Assembly (NCBI RefSeq): GCF_900476375.1
Contig: NZ_UPPP01000051.1
Span: 62,001 to 126,000 of the forward strand
Length of the DNA stretch: 64,000 bases
Direction of reading: 5' to 3'
From: Allolucifera butyrica
GTDB lineage: Bacteria > Bacillota > Negativicutes > Sporomusales > UPPP01
The notes beneath the pieces were generated by a model that had not been told where the DNA came from, searched no databases, and saw only the letters and a list, made by a program, of their open reading frames with translations. The position numbers and the translations under genes were made by a program. Shown piece after piece: positions 26,722 to 36,730 of this stretch. The stretch's first letter is position 1, and each line of letters starts with the position of its first letter.

Positions 26722-27471
26722 ATGGCAATCACAGAAAAGGCAAAGGCATATCACGAAAAACTGTTTCCCGGCTATGTGTCCGGCTTCCTCGTCACCGACC
26801 CGGAGTTTATCGAACGTTTTGACAACTTCGCCTTCGACGAGGTGGTAAACTGCGACGACTTGGACGACCGCACCCGTTTTATGGCGATTTTGGCGACGCT
26901 GCTGGGCTGTCAGGGAACGGACGAGTTCCGCGCCATGCTTCCTGCAGCCATGAACTTCGGGGTAACACCGGTGGAAATCAAGGAAATCGTCTATCAGGCG
27001 ACAGCTTATCTAGGCATCGGACGAGTTTTTCCATTCCTGAAAATTACAAACGAGGTATTGGCTGAAAAAGGAATCTCTCTGCCGCTGGAAGGTCAGGCAA
27101 CTACCACGACGGAAAATCGTCTGGAGGCGGGCAGTCAGGCGCAGGTGGATATTTTCGGTGAGAATATGCGGGAATTTTACAAATCCGGCCCCGGGGAGAG
27201 CCGCCACATCAATTACTGGCTGACGGATAACTGCTTTGGCGATTATTATACCCGCAAGGGGCTAAACTACAGGCAGCGGGAGATGATCACCTTCTGTTTC
27301 CTTGCGGCTCAGGGCGGCTGTGAACCGCAACTTACTAGTCATGCGGCGGCAAACATGAGAATCGGTAATGACAAGGCGTTTCTGATAAAAGTCATATCTC
27401 AGTGTCTCCCCTATATTGGCTATCCCCGAAGCTTGAATGCGCTCCGGTGTGTCAATGATGCCTGCAAATAA
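26722..27471 (+). CDS. Carboxymuconolactone decarboxylase family protein (two repeats)
   Basis: 249 residues with two CMD/AhpD-like helical repeats (ATLLGCQGTDEFRAMLPAA and AAQGGCEPQLTSHAAANM). The CxxC pair of true AhpD peroxidase partners is absent. Members of this group often sit beside cupins and oxidoreductases in stress operons; the reaction is unknown. GGGAGG lies before ATG 26722. Confidence 0.82.
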   Translation: MAITEKAKAYHEKLFPGYVSGFLVTDPEFIERFDNFAFDEVVNCDDLDDRTRFMAILATLLGCQGTDEFRAMLPAAMNFGVTPVEIKEIVYQATAYLGIGRVFPFLKITNEVLAEKGISLPLEGQATTTTENRLEAGSQAQVDIFGENMREFYKSGPGESRHINYWLTDNCFGDYYTRKGLNYRQREMITFCFLAAQGGCEPQLTSHAAANMRIGNDKAFLIKVISQCLPYIGYPRSLNALRCVNDACK

Positions 27472-27484
27472 AGGCGGATTTAAA

Positions 27485-27889
27485 ATGAACAAACAAAGAA
27501 GCGAACTTTTTAAGACAGGCGCTCCGCTGCCTGAAATGTTTTCCCAATACTTCATCGGCCAGGCTTATTTGCAGCCGCTGACGGATAAGGGTGGCCCTAT
27601 TTTCAACGTGACTTTTGAGCCGGGCTGCCGTAACAACTGGCATATCCATCACAAGGGTGGGCAGATTTTGCTCTGTACCGAGGGGCGCGGCTGGTATCAG
27701 GCGTGGGGGGAGGAACCCCAAGAACTGCATCCCGGCGATGTGGTTAACATCCCGCCTGAGGTCAAACACTGGCATGGTGCGGCAAAAGATAGCTGGTTTG
27801 CCCATCTGGCGATGGAGATCCCCGCCGAGGGCGCTGCCAACGAATGGCTGGAACCGGTGGATGATGAAACATACGGCAAGCTGAAGTAA
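27485..27889 (+). CDS. Cupin-domain protein
   Basis: 134 residues. The cupin metal motif is visible: NWHIHHKGGQILLCTEGRG and PPEVKHWHGA, supplying His and Glu ligands. It resembles the cupins that accompany carboxymuconolactone decarboxylase-like proteins. ATG 27485 has AAAGGCGG before it, so the longer frame to 27437 is not used. It overlaps no neighbour and is part of the site A operon. Confidence 0.82.
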   Translation: MNKQRSELFKTGAPLPEMFSQYFIGQAYLQPLTDKGGPIFNVTFEPGCRNNWHIHHKGGQILLCTEGRGWYQAWGEEPQELHPGDVVNIPPEVKHWHGAAKDSWFAHLAMEIPAEGAANEWLEPVDDETYGKLK

Positions 27890-27904
27890 TCAAGAGGTGC
27901 GCCC

Positions 27905-28131
27905 ATGGACAGACCGTATATCATATGTATCATATGCCATATGATGACATCGCTATTGACTCGCGGGGCAAGCTTTGGCGGGATGACCGCGCTATTGTCG
28001 ACACGGACGACGGTTATGATGGTGCGCACATCATCGAGGTATTGATACAGATCGTTTCCGACGCCTTTTTAACGCATTTGCGGAAAAAGGGCGTTTCCTA
28101 TCTCTTCGACGGTAAAACTGAGCTGACATAA
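27905..28131 (+). pseudogene. Relic of a dihydrofolate-reductase/RibD_C family protein
   Basis: The start (MDRPYIIC with HMMTS shortly after) matches the N-terminus of this family, but the frame breaks. In a neighbouring frame the C-terminal part HIIEVLIQIVSDAFLTHLRK with KGVSYLFDGK matches the family end. The central 100 or more residues are gone. The following 28132-28392 shows no gene. Confidence 0.7.
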
Positions 28132-28392
28132 GAAGAAAACAGTTGTCTACGGAAAATCAGTTGATTGGCGGCCGAATTATCTTAGAACTCAAGTAGTTGC
28201 TATTTTACGTTAGACAAAGTAAATGTAAAACGGAGTGAATGTTCATTTCGATGGATGGATAATACAAATTAGGAGATCATAACGGAAAAGCACTTATGAG
28301 TTCCGTTTAATGTCTACGCTTATGAGAAACCAAAAGTTACAGTTTTTTAGAGATAATAAATCTAGAAAATATAGTTTAGAAGGAGTTTTTAA

Positions 28393-29658
28393 ATGCTATC
28401 TTTCAATAATATATTAGAACCGCACTATTTTCAAAGCTTTCACTGTATCGCAGCCGAATGTCATGATAGCTGCTGTATTGGCTGGGATGTTGTTATTGAT
28501 CAAATTACCTACGAGGCTTACCAAAAGTGTCAAGATACAATTCTAAAAGCGCTCTTTCGTGAACATATTTCAATTAATGACAAGTGTGTTGGGAATTCTA
28601 CGTATGTCCCGTATGCTCTCGTAAAATTGAACCATCATATTTGTCCGTTCCTGACAGATGAAAGGCTTTGTATTATTCAAAGGACATTAGATGAGGAATC
28701 ATTATCGATTACCTGTGCTACCTATCCGCGTACTTTCAATGATGTTGACGGGGTATTGGAACGGTCACTGTGTGTATCGTGCCCGGAAGCAGCCAGATTG
28801 GTACTTTTGAATAAAGAACCAATGCAATTTGACAGTAGTGAAAGCATGGTTACTGTTCGCAGTCCTCAAATACCTGTGTTAAATACATTATATGATGCTC
28901 ATAATAAACCATATCGTTATTTTGGGAAGGTACGAGCCTTTATTATCGCTCTTTTGCAAGATAGAACATATCCATTGTGGCAACGCTTAATTATTCTCAG
29001 TACTTTCTGCAATAGGATTGATCAGGTGACGGCGGAAAAATACGAAAAAGATATTCCTTATCTTATTTCGTATTTTGCGGACAAAATTCGGGGGGGTGAA
29101 TTCCGGGAGCCAATGGATAATGCCGCTACGAACTTAGAAATACAGTTACAAGCAATGAAGATACTGATTGATCATAGGTTACAAGGAGAATGTGTAACAA
29201 CTCAGTTTCTTGATTGTATAAGAGAGTTTACGCAGGGACTTGGTTTTACCGAAGGTGCTTCGCTGGATGTTGCCGTTAAGAGGTATGAAGAAGTTTATAA
29301 TGTCTATTATCATCCATTTATGAACAAACACGAATATATATTGGAAAATTACCTGGTAAATTACATGTTTAAGAACTTGTTCCCATTTGGTCCACAGAAA
29401 AGCATTATTTATGAACCCAAAAGCATTTATACGGAATATACCTTGTTGGTACTCCATTATTCCATGATAAAATCGCTGCTGATTGGTATGGCTGGTTATC
29501 ATCGGCAAGATTTCAGCGCCGGACATGTGGTAAAGCTTATTCAAACATTCGCTAAAGCGATTGAGCACAATCTTCCTTATCTTAAACAAGCTGTGCAGTT
29601 TATTAATGCAAGCAATATGAATAATACAGGTGGCATGACCGTATTGTTGAAAAATTAA
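28393..29658 (+). CDS. fliB: Flagellin lysine N-methylase FliB
   Basis: 421 residues. The Cys-rich start C18-x4-C23-x3-CC-x-GWDVVID, then CPFL, CIIQ, CATYPR and CVSCPEAARL, is the pattern of FliB, a protein that methylates flagellin lysines and probably binds an Fe-S cluster. AAGGAG lies before ATG 28393 and a strong terminator follows, so it is its own unit. No flagellar genes are nearby, so it is a stray member of the motility set inside a redox region. Confidence 0.88.
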   Translation: MLSFNNILEPHYFQSFHCIAAECHDSCCIGWDVVIDQITYEAYQKCQDTILKALFREHISINDKCVGNSTYVPYALVKLNHHICPFLTDERLCIIQRTLDEESLSITCATYPRTFNDVDGVLERSLCVSCPEAARLVLLNKEPMQFDSSESMVTVRSPQIPVLNTLYDAHNKPYRYFGKVRAFIIALLQDRTYPLWQRLIILSTFCNRIDQVTAEKYEKDIPYLISYFADKIRGGEFREPMDNAATNLEIQLQAMKILIDHRLQGECVTTQFLDCIREFTQGLGFTEGASLDVAVKRYEEVYNVYYHPFMNKHEYILENYLVNYMFKNLFPFGPQKSIIYEPKSIYTEYTLLVLHYSMIKSLLIGMAGYHRQDFSAGHVVKLIQTFAKAIEHNLPYLKQAVQFINASNMNNTGGMTVLLKN

Positions 29659-29685
29659 CTATTTAGGGGTGCAGAATAGAAAAAG

Positions 29686-29730
29686 AAAAGGTGATTTAGT
29701 ACCAATTTAAAAAGTACTAAATCACCTTTT
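29686..29730. terminator. Strong terminator after fliB
   Basis: AAAAGGTGATTTAGTAC pairs perfectly with GTACTAAATCACCTTTT across an 11-base loop; A and T tracts on both sides make it bidirectional. Confidence 0.9.
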
Positions 29731-29748
29731 ATAATTACAAAAAAGTAC

Positions 29749-29779
29749 TTGACTTGGAGTTAACTCCGGGTATTAGACT
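29749..29779 (+). promoter_or_regulatory. MerR-type promoter, site B, with merR 5' relic after it
   Basis: TTGACT, 19 bases with GGAGTTAACTCC, TAGACT. After it AAGGAGGTAAAA and TGCGGAAGTAAATG (29785-29816) resemble the start region of the merR gene at 40980, but no gene remains. It probably drives the alcohol dehydrogenase operon. The other bases of 29817-30106 show no gene. Confidence 0.8.
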
Positions 29780-30106
29780 AATTTTCAAGGAGGTAAAACA
29801 CTGCGGAAGTAAATGAGCAATTAATAAGTTGAACATGGATATGACTCCAGCGTGGGAATTTCTTTATTTTCTATTATTCCTGTACCCGTAACGGACCGTA
29901 CAGAAACGTTGCTGGGCCTGACAAGATTGTCAATTTCACATAACGATCCGGAAATCGTGAAATGGCTTTGTTTCGTAAAATTGATATTTAATAGATAGAT
30001 GAAAAGGTGGTTTAGAGGTCTCAGCGATTATGGCTGAATCTAAAAAGGAAAGCTAAGTTAAAGTTCAATGCAGAATCGAAATAGATCGAAGGAGATGTTT
30101 GAAACT

Positions 30107-31276
30107 ATGAGTTTTACGATGTATGTTCCTACGAAAATTTTATTTGGTGCAGGAATGCTCGATGAGCTCCACAAACAGGAACTGCCGGGTAAAAAGGCGA
30201 TGATCGTTATTTCCAACGGTAAGTCAACAAGAGCCAACGGCTATTTGACGCGAACGGAGGAACAGCTCCGCCTGGCTGGCGTGAAATTTGTTGTGTTTGA
30301 CAAGGTACAGCCGAACCCGGTGAAGGACCAGGTGATGGAAGGTGCTGCTTTTGCCAAAGAAAATGGCTGTGATTTCGTAGTGGCTCTTGGTGGCGGCAGC
30401 TGCATCGATTCGGCCAAGGCAATTGCTATTATGGCAGTAAACGACGGCGATCTTTGGGATTATGTCGCCAGTGGCACCGGCAAGAAAAAACCGATTGCCA
30501 ATGAGCCGCTGTCGATTGTCGCCATCAGCACAACAGCGGGAACAGGTTCCGAGGCAGATGCGGGCTGCGTAGTTACGAATCCAGAAACAAACGAGAAGCT
30601 CGGCATCAAGACGCCGGTTCTTTTCCCGAAGCTTTGCATCGAAGATACGGAGCTTATGAAGAGCGTGCCGCCGACGTTTACGGCTTATCAGGGGTTTGAC
30701 GCGCTGAGCCATAGTTTGGAAGGCTATGTTTCCAAATTTGCCAACCTCATGAGCGATATGTATGCCATCACAGCGATTGAAAATGTTGGACGTTATTTAG
30801 CTCGCGCAGTTAAGGACGGCAGCGATATGGAAGCTAGAGAACATGTGGCTTTCGGCAACATTCTGTCCGGTACGGTCATGTGCGTCGGCACAACCTCCAG
30901 TCAGCATTCTCTGGAGCATGCTTTATCGGCTTATCATGAAAATCTACCGCATGGCGCCGGCCTCATCATGCTCAGCCGGGCCTATTTCACGAACCTCATC
31001 GAATATCATGTATGCGACGACCGCTTCATTCGCATGGCTAAAGCCATGGGCATGGAGGAGGCCAAGAATCCAATGGATTTCATCACAATGCTGGAAAAGT
31101 TTTTGCAGGACTGCGGCGTAGCTGATTTAAAGATGAGTGATTATGGCATTACGCCGGATGAATTTCCGAAGATGGCCGATAATGCGATGGGTCCGATGGG
31201 AGGGCTTTTCGCCTGCGACCGTGTACAGTTGACAAAAAAAGACTGCATCGCAATCTATGAGAAATCGTATAAATAA
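30107..31276 (+). CDS. Iron-containing alcohol dehydrogenase
   Basis: 389 residues from ATG 30107, which lies 12 bases after AAGGAG; longer in-frame starts are less well placed. Group III Fe-ADH: VVALGGGSCIDSAKA (NAD(P) binding), TTAGTGSEADAGCVVT, FDALSHSLEGYVS and LPHGAGL, which carry the metal His and Asp ligands. It probably reduces short aldehydes. It could dispose of aldehydes from the aldolase routes, or detoxify electrophiles, given its MerR-type promoter. Confidence 0.9.
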   Translation: MSFTMYVPTKILFGAGMLDELHKQELPGKKAMIVISNGKSTRANGYLTRTEEQLRLAGVKFVVFDKVQPNPVKDQVMEGAAFAKENGCDFVVALGGGSCIDSAKAIAIMAVNDGDLWDYVASGTGKKKPIANEPLSIVAISTTAGTGSEADAGCVVTNPETNEKLGIKTPVLFPKLCIEDTELMKSVPPTFTAYQGFDALSHSLEGYVSKFANLMSDMYAITAIENVGRYLARAVKDGSDMEAREHVAFGNILSGTVMCVGTTSSQHSLEHALSAYHENLPHGAGLIMLSRAYFTNLIEYHVCDDRFIRMAKAMGMEEAKNPMDFITMLEKFLQDCGVADLKMSDYGITPDEFPKMADNAMGPMGGLFACDRVQLTKKDCIAIYEKSYK

Positions 31277-31293
31277 CGGATAGGAGGAGAAAA

Positions 31294-31350
31294 ATGAGGA
31301 AGCTCTTTATCCTGGCGCTGTCCAGCCTTATTGTAAATATCGGCATATAA
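31294..31350 (+). pseudogene. Truncated signal-peptide ORF, 18 codons
   Basis: TAGGAGGAG precedes ATG 31294, which opens MRKLFILALSSLIVNIGI and stops. It looks like the surviving signal peptide of a lost secreted protein. Confidence 0.45.
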
Positions 31351-31371
31351 GAAATATCCCCCAAATTATAA

Positions 31372-32376
<1,005 letters not shown>

Positions 32377-32431
32377 AAATGTTTACAGTGAATAAAATCA
32401 TCAACGATTTTTACATGGAGAGTGAGAAACG

Positions 32432-33064
32432 ATGAAAGTATTGTTGGTTAACGGCAGTCCGCATGAAAAGGGCTGCACCTACACGGCGCTTATGGAAGTA
32501 GCTGATACTTTGGAAAAGGAAGGTATCGGCACGGATTTCTTTTGGCTTGGCAATAAACCACTGTCTGGCTGTATTGGCTGTAAGACCTGTGTAGAGAAGA
32601 AAAAGTGCGTTTTTGACGACAGAGTCAATGAATTTCTTGATATTGCAGCAGAATATGACGGCTTCATTTTTGGAACGCCGGTTCATTGGGCAGCTGCAGG
32701 CGGCGCGATTACTTCATTTTTGGACCGCGCATTCTATGCTGATGTATGCGGCGGCAGGAAATCCTTTTATCTAAAACCGGCCGCTGCGGTCATGTCGGCA
32801 AGACGGGCCGGAACGACGGCGACGTATGACCAGATGAACAAGTATTTCGGATTAATGCAGATGCCGATAGTATCATCGCAATATTGGAATATGGTGCACG
32901 GAGCTAAGCCGGAGGACGTAAAAACGGACTTGGAAGGCTTGCAGATCATGCGCACCCTGGCACGGAATATGGCATTCTTCTTGCAATGCAAGGAAGCTGG
33001 TCTAAAAAACGGTGTATCACTGCCGGAACAAGAAAGCGGTATTTTTACAAATTTTATTCGTTGA
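32432..33064 (+). CDS. NADPH-dependent FMN reductase / flavodoxin-fold protein
   Basis: 210 residues. N-terminal flavin loop LLVNGSPHEKGCTYTAL, GCIGCKTCVEKKKC (Cys pairs common in IsfD-like iron-sulfur flavoprotein relatives), and FGTPVHWAAAGGAITSFLDR. It binds FMN and moves electrons. Encoded after the aldo/keto reductase, with an EGEs-like ribosome site GGAGAGTGAG before ATG 32432. Confidence 0.85.
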   Translation: MKVLLVNGSPHEKGCTYTALMEVADTLEKEGIGTDFFWLGNKPLSGCIGCKTCVEKKKCVFDDRVNEFLDIAAEYDGFIFGTPVHWAAAGGAITSFLDRAFYADVCGGRKSFYLKPAAAVMSARRAGTTATYDQMNKYFGLMQMPIVSSQYWNMVHGAKPEDVKTDLEGLQIMRTLARNMAFFLQCKEAGLKNGVSLPEQESGIFTNFIR

Positions 33065-33076
33065 AGGAGAAACTTT

Positions 33077-33124
33077 ATGAAATTGAAATATCCACTGGAG
33101 TACGAAATGGGAAGAAATATTTGA
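33077..33124 (+). pseudogene. 15-codon ORF cut by the site C promoter
   Basis: GAAGGAG precedes ATG 33077 (MKLKYPLEYEMGRNI then stop). The stop lies inside the -35 box of promoter C. It reads like the start of a gene cut short where a promoter-merR unit joined. Confidence 0.4.
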
Positions 33125-33151
33125 CTTAAAGTTAACTCCAAATGTTATAAT
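33121..33151 (+). promoter_or_regulatory. MerR-type promoter, site C, of merR gene 1
   Basis: TTGACT, 19 bases with AAGTTAACTCC, TATAAT. It lies 26 bases before merR gene 1, so that gene is likely autoregulated. Confidence 0.85.
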
Positions 33152-33176
33152 AGCGGGTAATAGGAGGTGAAACTGC

Positions 33177-33563
33177 ATGACAATTGCTGAAGTATGTGAA
33201 AAATATGATCTTTCCCAGGATACGCTCCGCTATTATGAACGCATTGGCCTGATTCCCCGTGTGAACCGCAATAAAAGCGGTATTCGGGATTATACGGAAG
33301 AAGACTGCCGGTGGGTCGAATTTATCAAATGTATGCGAAGTGCAGGTCTTCCGATTGAAGTATTGATTGAGTATGTTACTTTGTTTCAACAGGGCGAGGA
33401 AACCGCGCAGGTTAGAAAAGAGCTGCTCATTGAGCAGCGCAAGCAACTTATGATACGCATGAAAGATATGCAAAAAACGCTGGAACGCCTAAATGATAAA
33501 ATAACAAGGTATGAACAAGCCGTAGTTGGCGCAGAAAAGGCGCTGAAAAGGCCAGAAGACTAG
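33177..33563 (+). CDS. MerR-family regulator 1
   Basis: 128 residues. Winged helix-turn-helix MTIAEVCEKYDLSQDTLRYY, ERIGLIPRVNRNKSGIRDY, then a coiled-coil dimerisation helix (about 85-120). It resembles AdhR/NmlR-type regulators of aldehyde stress and has no Cys cluster for metals. TAGGAGGTGA precedes the ATG. It is a close paralogue of the gene at 40980 and probably activates the 19-base-spacer promoters across this region. Confidence 0.9.
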   Translation: MTIAEVCEKYDLSQDTLRYYERIGLIPRVNRNKSGIRDYTEEDCRWVEFIKCMRSAGLPIEVLIEYVTLFQQGEETAQVRKELLIEQRKQLMIRMKDMQKTLERLNDKITRYEQAVVGAEKALKRPED

Positions 33564-33656
33564 CGTTTTTAAAGGGGCGCAACATGATTTCAGCCTGAAG
33601 TGATGCAAGTGGTAATTGAGTTTTTTAATAAGCATTTAAAATAATATAGAGAAATA

Positions 33657-33697
33657 AAACGGGAAGTTAGGGCTTATTGGCCTTAACTTCCCGTTTT
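33657..33697. terminator. Bidirectional terminator between merR 1 and the SDR fragment
   Basis: AAAACGGGAAGTTA pairs with TAACTTCCCGTTTT around an inner GGC/GCC pair and loop. Confidence 0.85.
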
Positions 33698-33713
33698 GAC
33701 ATAATACGCGCGC

Positions 33714-34037
33714 TCACGGTTTCGTCGGAGCGAGTTCACCATACCAGTATGCGGCCGTGACGCCGCCATCCATGAGAAAGTCACTGCCGGTGATAAATGC
33801 GCCGTCCTGGCCCATAAGGAGTGCCCCGACGCTTCCTACCTCGTCGGGCGAGCCAGCACGGCCGACCGGACACAACTCGATCATGTGCCGATATCCTTCG
33901 CCGCGCGGACCGGTCAATTCATCCTTGGCGAGCGGGGTTATAACGATGCCGGGACTGATTGCGTTGATTCGAGCGCCGCGCTTATCCCACCGCACCGCCT
34001 CGGCCATCACCCGTAACACGTTTCCGCGTTTTGTTAT
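33714..34037 (-). pseudogene. C-terminal fragment of a short-chain dehydrogenase
   Basis: About 108 codons. It begins just before the catalytic Lys (ITKRGNVLRVMAEAVRW), continues with INAISPGIVITPLAKDE and ITGSDFLMDGG, and ends normally. The Rossmann half and catalytic Ser/Tyr are missing; the break lies about 17 bases from the stop of the DUF362 gene upstream. Base composition is distinctly more GC-rich than neighbours, which suggests a transferred piece. Confidence 0.75.
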
Positions 34038-34053
34038 ATTTTTTCCGCAGTCA

Positions 34054-35160
34054 CTACAGGGTGACTAATTCGTAATCACGACTGCCCATGCCGATTTCTT
34101 CCCCGTGACGCATCTGGACCGTACCGTCGATATGGGAGCGCAGACCGTGGAATTTATCCGCGCCGGCCTCATGATTGCATGAAAGAAGGGTGTGAGCGAA
34201 CCCAAGTTGTTTGTTCACCAGATCATAGCTTGCCTGATCGATAGCCACGGGATCTGTGGACGCCAGGAAGCCGATATCGGGAACGATCGGAGCGTCGCTC
34301 CACGACGCACAATCACAATCCGGCGTGATATTCAAAAGAAAGTTTATATACCCGATCCGGTTCTCGTGGGCCTTGGCAAAGCCGTATCCATATTCGGTCA
34401 TCCGTTCAAGAAATGCCGTCAGATCGGTCGCCCAGTCCATACCAGCGGCCTTGACAGGGCAAACCGTTAAACATTCACCGCAGCCAATGCATTTATCAAC
34501 AGCGACACTCGCCTTCTTATTGCTCACCGTAATCGCCCGTTCCGGACAAACCGCGCTGCACTTTCCACAGCCAACGCATTTATCCTGATCGACTACAATT
34601 TTGAGTGCATGCTGATCTTTTTTACCAATCGCCGGCGCTCCGCCCATGGCGAGGTTTTTGATCGCCCCGCCGAAGCCAGCCATCTCGTGTCCCTTAAAGT
34701 GGGACAAGACAATTGCGCTGTCGGCGCTGACAATGTCTGTAGCCAGTTTTACCTTGTTAAAGTGTTTTTTATTAATCTGTACTTCAGTAACATTTTCACT
34801 GCGCAATCCATCGGCTATGATGAGCGGTGCCCCGGTAACCGTGTAATCGAAGCCATGTTCCAGTGCGGTCAAAAGATGATCGACCGCGTTGTGCCGGCTG
34901 CCTGAATAGAGCGTGTTGGTATCAGTCAAAAACGGGTTGGCACCCTTTTCCTTTATCTTATCCACCACCTGGCGCACAAAAACAGGACTAATAAAGCCAT
35001 CGCTCCCCCGTTCGCCGAAGGTCAGCTTGATAGCGGTGAGGTCACCCGGTTGAATCAGTTCGTTGAACCCGGCACGGTCAAACAAGTTCCTTATTTTACT
35101 GATTTTATTACTTTTGTCTGTTCTGGCTCTCAAATTTGCAAAATATACTTTGCTGGACAT
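34054..35160 (-). CDS. Cytoplasmic DUF362 protein with two 4Fe-4S clusters
   Basis: 368 residues. DUF362 core (LTAIKLTFGERGSDGFI, VLSHFKGHEMAGFGGAIKN, HALKI) with an inserted ferredoxin pair CVGCGKCSAVCP and CIGCGECLTVCP at about 200-245. No signal peptide. Start ATG 35160 has AAAGGGGAAAG before it; a longer frame to 35214 is rejected because promoter G lies inside it. It could supply electrons to the exported DUF362 proteins of this region. Confidence 0.88.
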   Translation of the reverse strand: MSSKVYFANLRARTDKSNKISKIRNLFDRAGFNELIQPGDLTAIKLTFGERGSDGFISPVFVRQVVDKIKEKGANPFLTDTNTLYSGSRHNAVDHLLTALEHGFDYTVTGAPLIIADGLRSENVTEVQINKKHFNKVKLATDIVSADSAIVLSHFKGHEMAGFGGAIKNLAMGGAPAIGKKDQHALKIVVDQDKCVGCGKCSAVCPERAITVSNKKASVAVDKCIGCGECLTVCPVKAAGMDWATDLTAFLERMTEYGYGFAKAHENRIGYINFLLNITPDCDCASWSDAPIVPDIGFLASTDPVAIDQASYDLVNKQLGFAHTLLSCNHEAGADKFHGLRSHIDGTVQMRHGEEIGMGSRDYELVTL

Positions 35161-35194
35161 GTTTTCTTTCCCCTTTCTAATTGTTTCACATTTT

Positions 35195-35225
35195 ATGCTA
35201 CAACTTTGAGTCAACTCAAAGTCAA
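35195..35225 (-). promoter_or_regulatory. MerR-type promoter, site G
   Basis: On the minus strand TTGACT, 19 bases with TTGAGTTGACTCAA, TAGCAT. It drives the cytoplasmic DUF362 gene 35 bases downstream. 35226-35367 contains nothing else seen. Confidence 0.8.
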
Positions 35226-35367
35226 TAGGTTTTATAAATATTTTTTTGCCAAAATTCAGCCCAATAATTCAGATAAATCTCTATTCGTTTTTATTTTCTA
35301 CAGCATCGCGTGCATTTGACTTAAGCGATTTTGTTTGATTAAAAAGATACATATTTTCCAATGTATG

Positions 35368-36123
35368 TTATTTCCGCAGTAAATACTTTACCATGAGGAT
35401 GCTGATTTCATATAAAAGAATCATCGGGACTGCAATCATTGTCTGCGAAAATACATCAGGTGTCGGTGATATGAAGGCGCCAACCACAAAAGCCAGCACC
35501 AAAACCACTTTGCGCTTTCTACTTAAAAAAGCAGAATTGATAATTCCCATTTTTGCCAGTACCAGAATAAACAAAGGCAACTCAAAAATAAAACCAAACG
35601 GCAGCAGAAAAGAAATAACAAAAGACAGATACTCACCTAATGAAAACATAGGTTGCAGACTTTCCGTAGCAAAACTCAAGAAGAACCGTATGCCAGCCGG
35701 CAAAACAAAAAAATAAGAAAAAAGAATGCCGACAAAAAATAAAACTACGGATGATGGTGTCAAAAGGAAGGATAAGGACCGCTCAGTCTTCGTTAGTGCC
35801 GGTACGACAAAAGCCCAAAGCTGATAAAGTACAACAGGCAGTGCGGCCAGAAAACCGGTGAAGAATGAAACCTTGAGATAAGTAAAAAAAACTTCTGCCG
35901 GATTTATAAAATACAGTTTTCCGGCAGGAGCAGCAATAATCTTTACCAAATTTTCGGCACAAAAATAACTGACCGTACTGGTGAGGGTAACGGCAATCAA
36001 ACAAATAATAATCCGCCGTCGAAGCTCCTGCAAATGATCTACCAGAGACATTGCGCCCACAGAGAGCAAAGTATCGTGGGGTTCTTGGGTCGGCTGAGAT
36101 GGTGTGGTCACCAAATGCCTCAT
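35368..36123 (-). CDS. tatC: Sec-independent translocase TatC
   Basis: 251 residues with six hydrophobic segments. N-terminal [17 protein letters not shown] is the TatC signature (E in LQELR), and FEDP-like [12 protein letters not shown] follows. It recognises twin-arginine signals. It overlaps tatA by four bases. The nearby Tat lipoproteins and internal twin-arginine polyferredoxins are the obvious clients. Confidence 0.93.
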   Translation of the reverse strand: MRHLVTTPSQPTQEPHDTLLSVGAMSLVDHLQELRRRIIICLIAVTLTSTVSYFCAENLVKIIAAPAGKLYFINPAEVFFTYLKVSFFTGFLAALPVVLYQLWAFVVPALTKTERSLSFLLTPSSVVLFFVGILFSYFFVLPAGIRFFLSFATESLQPMFSLGEYLSFVISFLLPFGFIFELPLFILVLAKMGIINSAFLSRKRKVVLVLAFVVGAFISPTPDVFSQTMIAVPMILLYEISILMVKYLLRK

Positions 36124-36317
36124 TTTTTTTCTTCTGCTTTTACTTCGTTATTTAATTCCTGGGGCTCTTCTTTCGCATTTTCCCCGCTGGTAGCTTTGCG
36201 AAATTCCTGAATACCTTTCCCCAGCGCCTTGCCAACCTCCGGAAGTTTTCCTGGCCCAAAAACCACTAAAGCAATGACCAAGATTAATATTAATTCCGTC
36301 ATGCCAATATTAAACAT
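36120..36317 (-). CDS. tatA: Sec-independent translocase TatA/TatE
   Basis: 65 residues: N-terminal membrane segment [19 protein letters not shown], hinge [17 protein letters not shown] and a charged tail. It forms the Tat pore with TatC. ATG 36317 with GAAGGTGAT is preferred to GTG 36323. TatB is absent, as usual in firmicutes. Confidence 0.93.
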   Translation of the reverse strand: MFNIGMTELILILVIALVVFGPGKLPEVGKALGKGIQEFRKATSGENAKEEPQELNNEVKAEEKK

Positions 36318-36452
36318 ACCCACATCACCTTCATTAAGTATTCACATGAGTTTATTTTTTTCCGATTTATTACTCTAATTTGATCTTGCTCAAATTAGAG
36401 TACATGCTTCCTTTCCCCTTTCTAGTACAAATTAAAGTATTGTTTTACAATT

Positions 36453-36483
36453 ATGCTACAACCTTGAGTTAACTCAAAGTCAA
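36453..36483 (-). promoter_or_regulatory. MerR-type promoter, site H, of tatA-tatC
   Basis: On the minus strand TTGACT, 19 bases with TTGAGTTAACTCAA, TAGCAT. It puts the Tat machinery under the same control as its likely clients. Confidence 0.8.
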
Positions 36484-36514
36484 TAGGTTTTATAAATTAT
36501 TTTTTTACCCTATG

Positions 36515-36555
36515 GCATTTTGGGGAGTGCAGCTTAACTGCACTCCCCAAAATGC
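36515..36555. repeat. Perfect 18-bp inverted repeat against promoter D
   Basis: GCATTTTGGGGAGTGCAG (36515-36532), loop CTTAA, perfect complement 36538-36555. It ends one base before the -35 box of site D and separates it from the divergent tat promoter. Terminator without T run, or protein site. Confidence 0.75.
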
Positions 36556-36586
36556 TTGACTTGGAGTTAACTCCGAGTGTTAGACT
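36556..36586 (+). promoter_or_regulatory. MerR-type promoter, site D
   Basis: TTGACT, 19 bases with GGAGTTAACTCC, TAGACT. Followed by AAGGATG and an ATG-ATG-ATT start-like remnant (36618). Tandem with site E, 86 bases on. Confidence 0.85.
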
Positions 36587-36641
36587 CAATTTTAAGGATG
36601 TAAAAAAGGATGTAAAAATGATGATTAACACAAAAAAATAC

Positions 36642-36672
36642 TTGACATGGAGTTAACTTCAAGTAGTAGTCT
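36642..36672 (+). promoter_or_regulatory. MerR-type promoter, site E
   Basis: TTGACA, 19 bases with GGAGTTAACTTC, TAGTCT. The leader matches those of sites B and D. Confidence 0.8.
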
Positions 36673-36679
36673 CAATTTC

Positions 36680-36706
36680 AAGAAGGTAAAAATGACGATT
36701 GCATAA
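36680..36706 (+). pseudogene. merR 5' relic after site E
   Basis: AAGAAGG, then ATG 36692 opening M-T-I-A and a stop, identical to the first four residues of both MerR proteins of this region. The rest of that gene copy is gone. Confidence 0.55.
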
Positions 36707-36730
36707 GTAAATTTAAAGGAGGAACATGGA

